From JBBQUN01 sp963698395 (GTDB lineage: Bacteria > Actinomycetota > Acidimicrobiia > Acidimicrobiales > SZUA-35), in contig CAVOQQ010000001.1 in NCBI GenBank assembly GCA_963698395.1, positions 124,001 to 188,000 on the forward strand: a stretch of DNA of 64,000 bases, written 5' to 3'. The notes beneath the pieces were generated by a model. The model was not told where the DNA came from. It made no database searches and worked only from the letters and a program-made list of their open reading frames with translations. Position numbers and translations under genes: made by a program. Below are positions 43,397-51,795 of the stretch, piece after piece (the first letter of the stretch is position 1; every line of letters starts with the position of its first letter).

Positions 43397-44587
43397 TCAG
43401 GAGAGTGGCGCCGCGGTACCGCCGCCCTCTCGGTCCGGTCGAGCCGCCTCGGCGGCGACCTTCATGGCGTCGACGACCAACTGCATATTGGCTCGGTGCT
43501 CGTCGATCCGCCGGGCGAGGATCCGAGGTTCCTTGTCGGGCATCGCTTCGATGGGTTTGGAAATGCCAGAGGGGCCCGGGCCGAGGATGACTCGGAACCG
43601 AAGTCGGGTGGCTCCGGCGATCGGGTGGAGCTCGAACCGCCACTGGGCGCCGGGGTTGTCGACATCGGAGGTGACCCACCCGAACCGTCGTTCGTGTTCG
43701 TAGACGTCGACAAAGCAGGGAACCTCCCATTGGCCGATGGCTTCGTGGGTGTTGGAACCGAAGAACGTGGCGCCGAGCTCGGGGCTTTCGATGTCGTCGG
43801 CCCAGCGGGCACCGGTGAACTCGGCGCTGTGGTCGGCGCCGAAGTTGATGTCGCTCACGAACGGCCAGACGGTGCGAGCCGGTGCCTTGATGTCGACCTC
43901 GACGACCGCTCCAGGGCCGTCAGCCAAACACGGCGGATCGCTCGGCCCTCGCTCCCACGTGCGGGCGAATCCATCGAAGTACGTGATCTCTCTGGCCGGA
44001 AGCCTTGGCGCCAGTTTGACGTCGGTTCCCTTCATCCACCCGACCGGCAGCATGGCGATCTGGGTCATGCCTTCGGGGATCCCCAACAACTCGGCGAGAT
44101 CGTCTTGGCGGGACAGGATCGCGGTGGTCCACGCCGTGCCCAATCCACGGGCTCGTAGTGCGACGCAGAAGCTCCATACCGACTGGATCACCGAGTCGAA
44201 CAGGCCGGGCCGTCCACTCCCGTCGTGCACGCCGATGATCGTGGGAATCACGATGGCCGGTACCTCGGCCAGGTGTTTGGCGAGGTGAGCGGCGGATGCC
44301 ATCACCCTCTCCTGCGGGTGGCCGGTGCCGTCGAGTTTCTCGAAGGACTCGATCATCCACTGGCCGGCTGACTCCATATAGATCTCGGCGATGCGATCCT
44401 TGGTGCGCTGATCTTGCACGATGATCCAGCGGCGACTTCCTTGGTTCCCGCCCGAAGGCGCCTGCTCGGCGATGTCGATGCAGTCGAGGAGGATCTGTTG
44501 GTCGACCGGTCGCTCGAGATCGAGTCGGCGCCGCACCGCTCGCGTGGTCATCAGGGCTTCGTCTACCGAGGCGACATCGATGGTCAT
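43397..44587 (-). CDS. Nitroreductase fused to SRPBCC domain
   Basis: A 396-residue two-domain protein. Residues 1-225 form an FMN-dependent nitroreductase: TTRAVRRRLDLERPVDQQIL, EQAPSGGNQGSRRWIIVQD, GLFDSVIQSVWSFCVALRAR and GLGTAWTTAILSRQDDLAEL. From about 240 a START-like SRPBCC domain begins: AVVEVDIKAPARTVWPFVSD, QWEVPCFVDVYEHERRFGWV and AGATRLRFRVILGPGP, ending in a C-terminal helix. The fusion is in one continuous frame with no stop between. A hydrophobic ligand bound by the SRPBCC domain could be the substrate or product of the flavoenzyme. ATG 44587 is the first start. A second nitroreductase of the window is at 58703-59545. Confidence 0.9.
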   Translation of the reverse strand: MTIDVASVDEALMTTRAVRRRLDLERPVDQQILLDCIDIAEQAPSGGNQGSRRWIIVQDQRTKDRIAEIYMESAGQWMIESFEKLDGTGHPQERVMASAAHLAKHLAEVPAIVIPTIIGVHDGSGRPGLFDSVIQSVWSFCVALRARGLGTAWTTAILSRQDDLAELLGIPEGMTQIAMLPVGWMKGTDVKLAPRLPAREITYFDGFARTWERGPSDPPCLADGPGAVVEVDIKAPARTVWPFVSDINFGADHSAEFTGARWADDIESPELGATFFGSNTHEAIGQWEVPCFVDVYEHERRFGWVTSDVDNPGAQWRFELHPIAGATRLRFRVILGPGPSGISKPIEAMPDKEPRILARRIDEHRANMQLVVDAMKVAAEAARPDREGGGTAAPLS

Positions 44588-44844
44588 GGTCGGTTGTTCC
44601 CCGGTCGAACGATTGATGGGTGACGCATGCCGTTGGATCCCCGCATGCTGCGGGCAAGCGGAAGGGAGTCCATGAAACCGACCCTAGATGCCGGGTCGGG
44701 GTGAGTCCATTGCTTGTACCTTGTGCCGAGTCGTGAGACAGTGCGCTCGATGAAACGGACCCGGTTCGACCAGGATCACGGTGCTATCACCACGACCCGC
44801 CGGCGGCTGGCGGCCAGCGAGCCCGCCGGTCCGATGGAATCGCG

Positions 44845-45522
44845 ATGACCCGGATTGCCGTGTTCGACATCAACGAGACCACGCTCGACCTCACACCGGT
44901 GCGTCGGGCCGTCGACCTCCTCGTCGGCCCGGCCGGCGGCTTCACGGTCTGGTTCCAGAGACTCCTGCAGCTCTCGATGACCGCCACGCTCACCGAGACC
45001 TACCTCGACTTCTCCGAACTCGCCCGTTCGGCGTTGCATGCGGTCGCCGCCACACACGATGCGCAACTCCCCGTCGATGCCTGGGGCCAGGTTGCTGCAG
45101 CGATGGGTTCACTCGATCCGTACCCCGACGTACGGTCGGGCCTCTCGACCTTGCGGGCGGCCGGCTGGACCACGCTGGCGCTCACCAACAGCGCGCCCGC
45201 CTCGGTCGAGCATCAGCTGGCGCGAGTCGACCTGACCCAGCTGTTCGATCTCGTCCTGTCGGTCGATGCGACCGAGGCCTACAAGCCGGCCGCGGCACCG
45301 TATCGACATGCCGCAGAACGGCTCGGCGTCGCTGCCTCCGACCTGTGGATGGTCGCCTGCCATGACTGGGACCTCGCCGGAGCTCGCGCGGTCGGTATGG
45401 CAACTGCGTTCGTGACGAGGCCCGGCATGTCCTACGCACCAAACTATCCGGCACCCGATCTCACGGCGACCGACTTCGACGATCTCGCAGCGCAGCTGAT
45501 CGAGCGGCAAGGCAACGACTGA
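44845..45522 (+). CDS. Haloacid dehalogenase type II-like HAD hydrolase
   Basis: A 225-residue HAD-superfamily protein. Motif I is RIAVFDINETTLDL, as in (S)-2-haloacid dehalogenases (FDVNETLLD), with the nucleophilic Asp8. Motif II is LALTNSAPASVEHQL, motif III lysine lies in YKPAAAPYRHAAERLG, and motif IV is MVACHDWDLAGARAVGMATA. The cap domain has GPAGGFTVWFQRLLQLSMTA and YPDVRSGLSTL. Type II haloacid dehalogenases release halide from 2-haloalkanoates; other substrates cannot be excluded. The ATG at 44845 fits the family length. It is a single gene divergent from the nitroreductase fusion. Confidence 0.88.
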   Translation: MTRIAVFDINETTLDLTPVRRAVDLLVGPAGGFTVWFQRLLQLSMTATLTETYLDFSELARSALHAVAATHDAQLPVDAWGQVAAAMGSLDPYPDVRSGLSTLRAAGWTTLALTNSAPASVEHQLARVDLTQLFDLVLSVDATEAYKPAAAPYRHAAERLGVAASDLWMVACHDWDLAGARAVGMATAFVTRPGMSYAPNYPAPDLTATDFDDLAAQLIERQGND

Positions 45523-45656
45523 CGGCAGGTCCTGAGTCGTCGGCACGTCGAGCGGTTCATGGAGCAACGAACCGTCGCGGTCCTGTTCCTCGGACTGATC
45601 GAGGCTGGGGGCACCGATCGTCTGGTCTCCCTCGCTCGCCTATCGGGCGCGACCGA

Positions 45657-46424
45657 TCAGGGGCGGACGCTCGGGGTCTGGCCGGTCAGGCTGGCGTCGA
45701 TCGCCAGGTCGACGATCGCGGTGGCCACCTCGCGTCCCGACAGCTTTGGCGCGCCATCGATCCAGGCCTCGAGATCGGCTCGTCCCTCGACGCTGCGGGT
45801 CAGCATCTCGGTGTCGATCAGGCCGGGGCACACCGCATTGATCCGTACCCTGCCCTCGGCGAAGTTCGGGGCCGCCGCCTTGGTCAACATGACCACGGCG
45901 GCCTTGGTCGCCGAATAGAGCGCGTCACTCGGCAACGGGACCTTGCCGGCGCCGGAGGCCGTCGACACGATCGAGCCGCCACCGTTCACCGACATGTGGT
46001 CGAACCCGAGCTGGGCGCCGAGCACGACGCCGCGAACGTTCACGTCGACGACCTGCTCGACCGCATCGAGCGATGCATGCGGAAACGCCGGCTGCCACGT
46101 CTGTGTCGCTGCGTTGTTGCAGACGTAATGCAGTCCACCGAAGGTGGCGACCGTCTCGGCGAAAGCAGCCTCCATCTGGGCTCGATTGCTGACGTCGACG
46201 ACGTGGATCAAGACCTCGGTCTCGGCGTCGGCAAGCAGCTCTGCCGTTGCCTCGAGTGCTTCGGCCGAGATGTCGAGCAGCGCGACCGCCTTCGCTCCAC
46301 GCTCCGCGAATACCTGGGCAATGGCTCGACCAACGCCGCCACCGGCCCCGGTGATGAGGGCAACTCGCCCTTGCGGTTCGGGTCGCTCGTCGATCGCCGG
46401 ACTGCCCGTCCCCGTTGCTGCCAA
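45657..46424 (-). CDS. Short-chain dehydrogenase/reductase
   Basis: A 255-residue SDR. The cofactor motif is VALITGAGGGVGRAIAQVFA, then the N-N-A-A motif YVCNNAATQTW, the active-site serine in GGSIVSTASGAGKVPLP, the catalytic pair in YSATKAAVVMLTKAA and RINAVCPGLIDTEML. Such enzymes oxidise or reduce alcohols with NAD(P)(H). The frame is open up to 46637, but the TTG at 46424 has GGAGGAG about 9 bases upstream and gives the usual length, whereas the upstream part is not protein-like. A missing C-terminal segment is not evident. It is a single gene; the substrate is unknown. Confidence 0.9.
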   Translation of the reverse strand: MAATGTGSPAIDERPEPQGRVALITGAGGGVGRAIAQVFAERGAKAVALLDISAEALEATAELLADAETEVLIHVVDVSNRAQMEAAFAETVATFGGLHYVCNNAATQTWQPAFPHASLDAVEQVVDVNVRGVVLGAQLGFDHMSVNGGGSIVSTASGAGKVPLPSDALYSATKAAVVMLTKAAAPNFAEGRVRINAVCPGLIDTEMLTRSVEGRADLEAWIDGAPKLSGREVATAIVDLAIDASLTGQTPSVRP

Positions 46425-46624
46425 GGTCTGCTCCTCCGGTTCGGCGCACGATGCTGCGCAACGGATGCCTTCATAGTCGAGGCGGCCACACTCGCCAAGC
46501 CACGAGGGGAGGAGCGGTCTCGGCCCCATGCCTGCAGCTGGTCGAGAGCCCAGCGTCGCTGCCTCGTGCCGAGCGTCACCGCCCCAGCGGGAATCGTTGT
46601 GACGCTGTGAACGTTGCATCGACC

Positions 46625-46990
46625 ATGACCCTGCCACTCGATGACCTTCGCCGCCTCGCCACCCAACGGGGATTTCGGGCGCTCAATCGCGTCGTCGTGC
46701 CGGCAGTGAAGGCGGGCCTCGCATCGCCGCCGATCATCGGAGCCGGACTCGTCCTCGTCGAGACCACAGGTCGTTCGTCGGGCCTGCCGCGCCAGGTACC
46801 GCTCGTTGCTGCCCGCTTCGGCTCGAAGGTGACCGTGAGCACCGTGCGATCCAACTCCCAGTGGATCAAGAACCTGCAGGCCAACCCCGAAGCGTCGGTC
46901 TGGGTGGGAGGGCGAAAGCGTGGCGGTGTTGCAACCGTCGAAACCGGTCTCCTCGACGTTGCGAGCTTTGCGCTGACCTCGTCGAGTTGA
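46625..46990 (+). CDS. Deazaflavin-dependent nitroreductase (Ddn/DUF385) family protein
   Basis: A 121-residue protein of the F420H2-dependent Ddn family. The family signature is VLVETTGRSSGLPRQVPLVA, followed by VTVSTVRSNSQWIKNLQANP and ASVWVGGRKRGG. These proteins form a split beta-barrel that binds F420 and reduces quinones, nitroimidazoles or other substrates. The last 20 residues (TVETGLLDVASFALTSSS) are shorter than usual, so the C-terminus could be truncated by a frameshift near 46930. The ATG at 46625 is chosen; a GTG at 46607 is an alternative. Presence of this family suggests the host makes F420. Confidence 0.82.
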   Translation: MTLPLDDLRRLATQRGFRALNRVVVPAVKAGLASPPIIGAGLVLVETTGRSSGLPRQVPLVAARFGSKVTVSTVRSNSQWIKNLQANPEASVWVGGRKRGGVATVETGLLDVASFALTSSS

Positions 46991-47073
46991 AGCGGTCGAG
47001 TCGAAGCGTTGGGGCGCTCCCGATCAGCGGCCGGGAGCAGCATGAGCTCGCCACACGTGGCAGCATCGCACGC

Positions 47074-47544
47074 ATGACCAGCCCGACGCCCGATGCCGTC
47101 TTCCGCTCGGTGAGCGATCAGGACCGATCGGGGCCGGGTGACGCCGGTCCGCTGCTGGTCGCTCCCTCGCGTGTGACCGATGGTGAATTCGGCATGTTCG
47201 AGATCGAGATCGCCGCCGGTTCGGCGCCGGTGACGCCGCACTATCACACCGGCTTCACCGAATCGTTCTACGTGCTCGACGGGACCGTCGGGCTTCGACT
47301 CGGCGAAGACGAGGTCATCGCCGGTCCCGGCGACTTTGCTTTCGTCCCACGCAACGGTCTTCACGGCTTTCGCAACGCCGGGGACCAATCCGCTCGGTTG
47401 CTGATCATCTTCACGCCCGGCATTCCCCGTGAGGAGTACTTCCGCGAACTGGGCGAGTTGTATCGGAGCGCCGAACCACCGACTCGCGAGGAGGTCGACG
47501 CGGTGGCGCGTCGACACGACCAGGTCAACGTTCACGACGCCTGA
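47074..47544 (+). CDS. Cupin-domain protein
   Basis: A 156-residue single cupin. Motif 1 is VTPHYHTGFTESFYVLDGTV, with the His-His-Glu metal ligands (HYH...E), and motif 2 is PGDFAFVPRNGLHGFRNAGD with the last histidine. A mononuclear metal site is thus likely. The C-terminal helix FRELGELYRSAEPPTREEV is usual for small actinobacterial cupins. The ATG at 47074 follows a weak ribosome site; the frame is open upstream but not homologous. Function not known; dioxygenase-like or isomerase-like roles are possible. It starts 83 bases after the Ddn-like gene on the same strand. Confidence 0.87.
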   Translation: MTSPTPDAVFRSVSDQDRSGPGDAGPLLVAPSRVTDGEFGMFEIEIAAGSAPVTPHYHTGFTESFYVLDGTVGLRLGEDEVIAGPGDFAFVPRNGLHGFRNAGDQSARLLIIFTPGIPREEYFRELGELYRSAEPPTREEVDAVARRHDQVNVHDA

Positions 47545-47708
47545 CACCGGCCCCGCGCCGTTCCGGTCGTACTGGAACCGGTGAGCGATCCTCGCCGATG
47601 CTGCGGTGGTCGCGCGTCGATCGACGGATCCAGTGACCTTCGGTTGTTTGGGTGAGTCGATGGCGGGGCATCACGACCTCACTGTTCACAAACCGAAGGG
47701 AAGCCGAC

Positions 47709-47852
47709 ATGGCTCTCATCCTCTGGATCATCGCCGTCGTCCTCGTGGTCTCCGGCGTCAGCGCACTCCTGCGCAAACAGATGGCCTACGGACTCGTACT
47801 CATCGTGGTCGGACTGCTCGTCGGTCCGGGTGGCGTCAGCATCTTCACCTGA
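47709..47852 (+). CDS. GPGG-motif small membrane protein
   Basis: A 47-residue protein, almost entirely two membrane spans: MALILWIIAVVLVVSGVSAL and MAYGLVLIVVGLLVGPGGVS. The GPGG motif with following serine is typical of a small integral membrane protein group in actinobacteria. ATG 47709 follows GGAAG and is the start shared by related proteins. It lies just before the CsbD gene, 70 bases apart, an arrangement seen for stress-responsive small genes. Its role is unknown. Confidence 0.75.
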   Translation: MALILWIIAVVLVVSGVSALLRKQMAYGLVLIVVGLLVGPGGVSIFT

Positions 47853-47922
47853 AGCACCGCAGCGCGAAACCACATCTTCGGCAACACATTCTCAGCACCA
47901 TCGCAACAACGAAAGGCATCGC

Positions 47923-48114
47923 ATGAACGACCCCGTCAACACCGACACCGTCAAGGGACGCGCCAAGCAAGCAGCCGGCGACCTCACCGACGATGACGAA
48001 CTCAAGGCTGAGGGCAAGGTCGATGAGGCCATCGGCAAGGCAAAGGATCTCGTCGGCAACGTGGCGGACAAGGCCGAGGATGCCATCGACAAGCTGGTCG
48101 GCAGGGACGAGTAG
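47923..48114 (+). CDS. CsbD family stress protein
   Basis: A 63-residue CsbD-like protein: DTVKGRAKQAAGDLTDDDEL followed by KAEGKVDEAIGKAKDLVGNV, highly charged and helical, with the repeated K-x-A-x-G pattern of the family. CsbD proteins are small, hydrophilic, induced by general stress or osmotic shock, and their biochemical role is unclear. The ATG at 47923 follows GAAAGG 6 bases upstream. It probably shares a transcript with the small membrane gene 70 bases upstream. Family identity is clear. Confidence 0.92.
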   Translation: MNDPVNTDTVKGRAKQAAGDLTDDDELKAEGKVDEAIGKAKDLVGNVADKAEDAIDKLVGRDE

Positions 48115-48211
48115 TGCCGGACTCCCTCGCTTCGAACGGGTCGGCCGAGGCCGACCGAACCGCCGACCTGATCGGCTCCATTGCAACGATCGTCGGGTGC
48201 TCGTGACCGAG

Positions 48212-48628
48212 ATGAGCGAGCAGATCGAGGCGGCAGCGAAGGCGGCGAAGGCCGCTCGATCCAAGGCCTATGCGCCCTACTCGAACTTCCCGATGGGTGC
48301 TGCCGTCGTCACCGACGACGGCAGCACCATCGAGGGGGTCTTGGTCGAGAACGTGTCGCTCGGCCTCGCGATGTGCGCCGAGCGGGTCGCCCTGTTCAGC
48401 GCCGTCACCCAGCAGCGGCACCCCACCGTTCTCGCTCTGTGTTCGAAGCGGACGCAGGAGCAACTCACGTTCCCCTGCGGCGCCTGTTTGCAGGTGGCCC
48501 TGGAGATCGGCGGCGAAGGGCTGATCGTCGTCGCCACCGACCTCGACGGGGAGATCGACCATACGACGGTCGGCGCCTTGTTGACGAGGGCGCCCAAGCG
48601 TCACAGCCCTGCGGCGTCGAACCGATGA
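48212..48628 (+). CDS. cdd: Cytidine deaminase
   Basis: A 138-residue homotetrameric-type cytidine deaminase. The fold begins AKAARSKAYAPYSNFPMGAA with the substrate-binding PYSNFxxGAA, then the catalytic LAMCAERVALFSAV (zinc-binding Cys and proton-shuttling Glu) and the second zinc motif FPCGACLQVALE. The enzyme converts (deoxy)cytidine to (deoxy)uridine for pyrimidine salvage in the cytoplasm. The start may be ATG 48212 or GTG 48203. Its stop overlaps the ATG of a decayed FdhF-like gene, so it was once part of an operon. Confidence 0.9.
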   Translation: MSEQIEAAAKAAKAARSKAYAPYSNFPMGAAVVTDDGSTIEGVLVENVSLGLAMCAERVALFSAVTQQRHPTVLALCSKRTQEQLTFPCGACLQVALEIGGEGLIVVATDLDGEIDHTTVGALLTRAPKRHSPAASNR

Positions 48629-49254
48629 CGTTCGAGCCATCGATCGAACCAGCGGCCATCGAGGTCGGTGAACCCGACACGGTGGCGACGGGCATCCCCG
48701 CTGTCATCTCGACGATGATGCGAACCCTCGGGCAGATGAGCCCGAGGGCCACCGCTCGCACCCTCCTCACGGTCAACCAGCCCGATGGCTTCGACTGTCC
48801 CGGCTGTGCCTGGCCCGAGCCATCCCCGGTGAGCGCAAACGGGCGGAGTTCTGCGAGAACGGATCGAAGGCGATGGTCGAAGAGGCAACGAACGGGCGAG
48901 CTGATCGAGCGTTCTTCGCCCAGCACGACCTCGCCGATCTCGACAGTCCGGAAGAAGCCGTCTACTACACCTCGACTCGCTCGACATCGACTCGCTGCTT
49001 GCGGCGACGGGTCTCGATCTGGCCGGCGTCACGGCGGCCTACGGCATGATTGCATCGTCGCAACGCCTGATCGTCTGTTGTGCGATGGGGATCACGCAGC
49101 ATCTCGACGCCGTCGACACCATCAGGGAGATCGTGAACCTCGTGCTCCTTGGCGGTCACATCGGTCGATCCGGAGCCGGACTCTGCCCGGTCGGCGGTCA
49201 CAGCAATGTGCAGGGGGACCGGACCGTGGGGGTGTGGGAGCATGCCCCTCCAAC
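48625..49254 (+). pseudogene. FdhF/YdeP-type molybdopterin oxidoreductase, heavily deleted remnant
   Basis: ATG 48625 starts a frame with ARTLLTVNQPDGFDCPGCAW, the N-terminal signature of FdhF/YdeP-like molybdopterin oxidoreductases (about 750 residues when intact). The frame is then lost. A second frame continues ERKRAEFCENGSKAMVEEAT and ADRAFFAQHDLADL. Much later a piece LIVCCAMGITQHLDAVDTIR, EIVNLVLLGGHIGRSGAGLC and PVGGHSNVQGDRTVGVWE comes from the middle of the enzyme. Hundreds of residues are missing between and after. The gene was probably coupled to cytidine deaminase, whose stop its ATG overlaps. No activity is expected. Confidence 0.75.
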
Positions 49255-49321
49255 ATCGCACAGGAGCCGAGCCAGAAGTCACGAACGAATCGGGAATAGT
49301 CGTTGCGCTCGGTTGTTGAAA

Positions 49322-49331
49322 TGTACGTACA
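49322..49331. promoter_or_regulatory. Palindrome upstream of the peroxiredoxin gene
   Basis: TGTACGTACA (49322-49331), a perfect palindrome flanked by A/T bases, lies 43 bases upstream of the peroxiredoxin ATG and overlaps the likely promoter. It resembles TetR-like or CopY-like sites in size. The binding protein is unknown. Confidence 0.35.
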
Positions 49332-49373
49332 AATGGCGGGCCTCTGCGCCTGCCACAACGAAAGGACGTAGAC

Positions 49374-50006
49374 ATGAGTTTGCACCTGGGTGACATCGCC
49401 CCCGATTTCACTGCCGACACGACCGACGGCGAACTGTCGTTCCACGAATGGAAGAAGGGGTCGTGGGCAGTGTTCTTCAGCCACCCGGCCGACTTCACGC
49501 CGGTGTGCACCACCGAACTCGGACGCACCGCAGCACTCCAATCGGAGTTCGCCAAGCGGAACACCAAGGCCATGGCACTGTCGATCGACCCCATCGAAGA
49601 TCATCACGCCTGGGCGCCCGACATCGGCCAGGTCACGGGAACGGCGTTGAACTTCCCGATCGTTGCCGACCCGGATCGCAAGGTCGCCGAACTCTACGAC
49701 ATGATCCATCCGGGTGCGGGTGACACGTCGACCGTGAGGTCGGTCTACATCGTCGATCCCGAGAACAAGCTGCGCCTGATGCTCACCTACCCCAAGTCCG
49801 TCGGTCGCAACTTCGACGAGATCGTTCGGGTGATCGATGCGCTGCAGGCAACCGATCGCGATGCCATCGCCACACCGGCGGACTGGCGTCCCGGTGACCG
49901 GGTGATCGTGTCGCTCGACGTGTCGACCGAAGACGCAAAGACGAAGTTCGACAATGTCGAAGAGGTGACGTCGTACCTCCGCTACGCCGACGCCCCTTCG
50001 TCCTGA
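49374..50006 (+). CDS. 1-Cys peroxiredoxin (Prx6-like)
   Basis: A 210-residue peroxiredoxin of the Prx6 group. The peroxidatic cysteine is in SHPADFTPVCTTELGR (Cys45 region), with conserved Pro, Thr and the downstream arginine in TSTVRSVYIVDPENKLRL. The C-terminal domain has YPKSVGRNFDEIVRVIDALQ and ATPADWRPGDRVIV. No second conserved cysteine is seen, so it is the 1-Cys type, reducing peroxides in the cytoplasm with an external thiol. ATG 49374 follows AAGGACG. It appears as a single gene between a decayed oxidoreductase and an acyl-ligase gene. Confidence 0.93.
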   Translation: MSLHLGDIAPDFTADTTDGELSFHEWKKGSWAVFFSHPADFTPVCTTELGRTAALQSEFAKRNTKAMALSIDPIEDHHAWAPDIGQVTGTALNFPIVADPDRKVAELYDMIHPGAGDTSTVRSVYIVDPENKLRLMLTYPKSVGRNFDEIVRVIDALQATDRDAIATPADWRPGDRVIVSLDVSTEDAKTKFDNVEEVTSYLRYADAPSS

Positions 50007-50141
50007 CCATCGCCGGCCGGCTGCATCACGTTCAGGTCGAGCTTTCGCAGAATCGCCAGCGAGACGGCCTCGGTGACGGAGAACTGCGGGCCAAGTCCCA
50101 TGGACGAGACCGGGAATCGGTCGCTGGCTAGGGTGACCGCC

Positions 50142-51761
50142 ATGCAGACCGATCGTGCCATCCCGTCGATGAGCGACCTCGTGGTCGCCGGCGCCGCAGC
50201 CCACCCCGACGAGCTCGCCCTGTTGGATGCCCCCAACAGAGGCGAGTTCTTGTCGGGGGAGCCCCGCCGACTTGCGTGGGGTCAGCTCGATGCTGCGGTG
50301 TCGGATCTCGCTGCACAGTTCGCCGACCTCGGCGTGGCCGAGGGGAGCCGGGTTGCCATCCAACTTCCCAACGTCGTCGAGCTGGTCGTGTCCCTCGCCG
50401 CCTGTTCCCGTTTGGGCGCAATCGCCGTCCCCTTCCCGATCCAGCACCGCGGCCATGAGCTTCGCTTCGGGTTCGCTGCGGCGAAACCCCGTCTGTTCGT
50501 GACGGCCGCCCGTCCCGACCGCCCACTCGACACCGCACTCGAGGTGGCCGGCGAGTTCGGCGATGAGGAGTGGGGGCCGGTCATCGTCGCCTCGATCGTG
50601 GCTGGCGATGACTCGCCACATCATGTTCGGCTGCTCGGCGATGGCGCCCCTGGTCGTGTGCCGGCAGCGGTTCCACCGACCTCACCCGACGCGACGGCGA
50701 CCATCTGTTGGACCTCGGGTACCACCGGCATGCCGAAGGGGGTGCCGAGAACGGTCGCCATGTGGCATGCGTCGGCGTCGTATCAGGTGGCACAGCTGGG
50801 TCTCGATTCCGGTGACCGGATGTTGTGCCCCTTCCCCGTGGTCAACATGGCGGGCATCGGCGGCATGTTGATGCCGTGGCTCGGCACGGGCTCCACGCTG
50901 GCGCTCCACCAGCCCCTCGACCTCGGTGTGTTTCTCGCCCAGATCCAGCGCGAGGCCATCACGTACACCGTGGCGCCACCGGCGCTGTTGAACATGCTTC
51001 TGGCCAGTCCGACCCTGTTGGACTCGGTCGACATCAGCTCGATCCGGATGATCAGTTCCGGTTCGGCCCCACTCGATCCTTGGATGGTGCAGGGGTGGGA
51101 GGACCGGGGCGTCGAGATCGTGAACGTGTTCGGCTCCAACGAGGGAGCGGCGATGATCTCGACCCGCTCGTCGGTGCCGAACCCGGAGCAACGCGCCCGC
51201 TACTTCCCGATACCGAACCGGCCCGGCACCTCGTTCCACCTGGTCGACCTCGACACCAACGAGCCCATCACGTCGGCAGGCACGGCGGGGGAGCTTCGGA
51301 TCAAGGGTCCGACGGTCTTTGCCGGCTACCTCGACTCCGACGGAAGCGAGTTCGATGCCGACGGCTACTTCCGAACCGGCGACGTCTTCGAGCTTGCCGC
51401 GGTCGACGGCGAATCGACACCGTCGCTGCTTCGCTTCGTCGACCGTTCGAAAGACATCATCATCCGCGGAGGCATGAACGTCTCGGCGGCCGAGATCGAA
51501 GCGATGGTCTCGTCACTCGACTCGATCGTCGAGTGCGCGGCTGTCGCCTACCCCGATCGTGATCTGGGTGAACGGGTGGGTCTCTTCGTCGTCGCTTCGC
51601 CGGAACAGGAACCGACGCTCGAGGACGTGCTGGCGTTGCTTCGAGCCGAGGAGGTGGCCAGCTACAAGCTGCCCGAGCGTCTCGAGTTGGTCGACGCGCT
51701 CCCTCGGAACCCGGTGGGCAAGATCGTCAAGGCCGAGCTGCGGGCACGCTGGTCGGACTGA
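50142..51761 (+). CDS. AMP-dependent acyl-CoA synthetase/ligase
   Basis: A 539-residue ANL-family adenylating enzyme. The P-loop is ATICWTSGTTGMPKGVPRTV (A3 motif), with later VNVFGSNEGAAM (A5) and the A8 region RSKDIIIRGGMNVSAAEIEA. The lysine of the A10 motif lies in PRNPVGKIVKAELRARW. It activates a carboxylic acid with ATP and CoA; the pocket sequence does not reveal the acid. The open frame starts at 50073, but the ATG at 50142 gives the usual N-terminus. The gene may feed acyl-CoA to the neighbouring thioesterase/acyl-CoA dehydrogenase set, though it is separated from them by a regulator and an amidohydrolase gene. Confidence 0.93.
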   Translation: MQTDRAIPSMSDLVVAGAAAHPDELALLDAPNRGEFLSGEPRRLAWGQLDAAVSDLAAQFADLGVAEGSRVAIQLPNVVELVVSLAACSRLGAIAVPFPIQHRGHELRFGFAAAKPRLFVTAARPDRPLDTALEVAGEFGDEEWGPVIVASIVAGDDSPHHVRLLGDGAPGRVPAAVPPTSPDATATICWTSGTTGMPKGVPRTVAMWHASASYQVAQLGLDSGDRMLCPFPVVNMAGIGGMLMPWLGTGSTLALHQPLDLGVFLAQIQREAITYTVAPPALLNMLLASPTLLDSVDISSIRMISSGSAPLDPWMVQGWEDRGVEIVNVFGSNEGAAMISTRSSVPNPEQRARYFPIPNRPGTSFHLVDLDTNEPITSAGTAGELRIKGPTVFAGYLDSDGSEFDADGYFRTGDVFELAAVDGESTPSLLRFVDRSKDIIIRGGMNVSAAEIEAMVSSLDSIVECAAVAYPDRDLGERVGLFVVASPEQEPTLEDVLALLRAEEVASYKLPERLELVDALPRNPVGKIVKAELRARWSD

Positions 51762-51795
51762 GCCCGATCCGACGCTGCGGGTGCGTGGTGGAGGG

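Noticed and set aside
49982..50236. Small minus-strand frame including MGLGPQFSVTEAVSLAILRK
   Set aside because: The piece looks slightly protein-like, but most of the frame overlaps the acyl-ligase start and there is no ribosome site. It is too short to support a gene.
49122..50624. Minus-strand frame of 500 codons
   Set aside because: Covers the peroxiredoxin gene and the start of the acyl-ligase gene in antisense; no domain or ribosome site.
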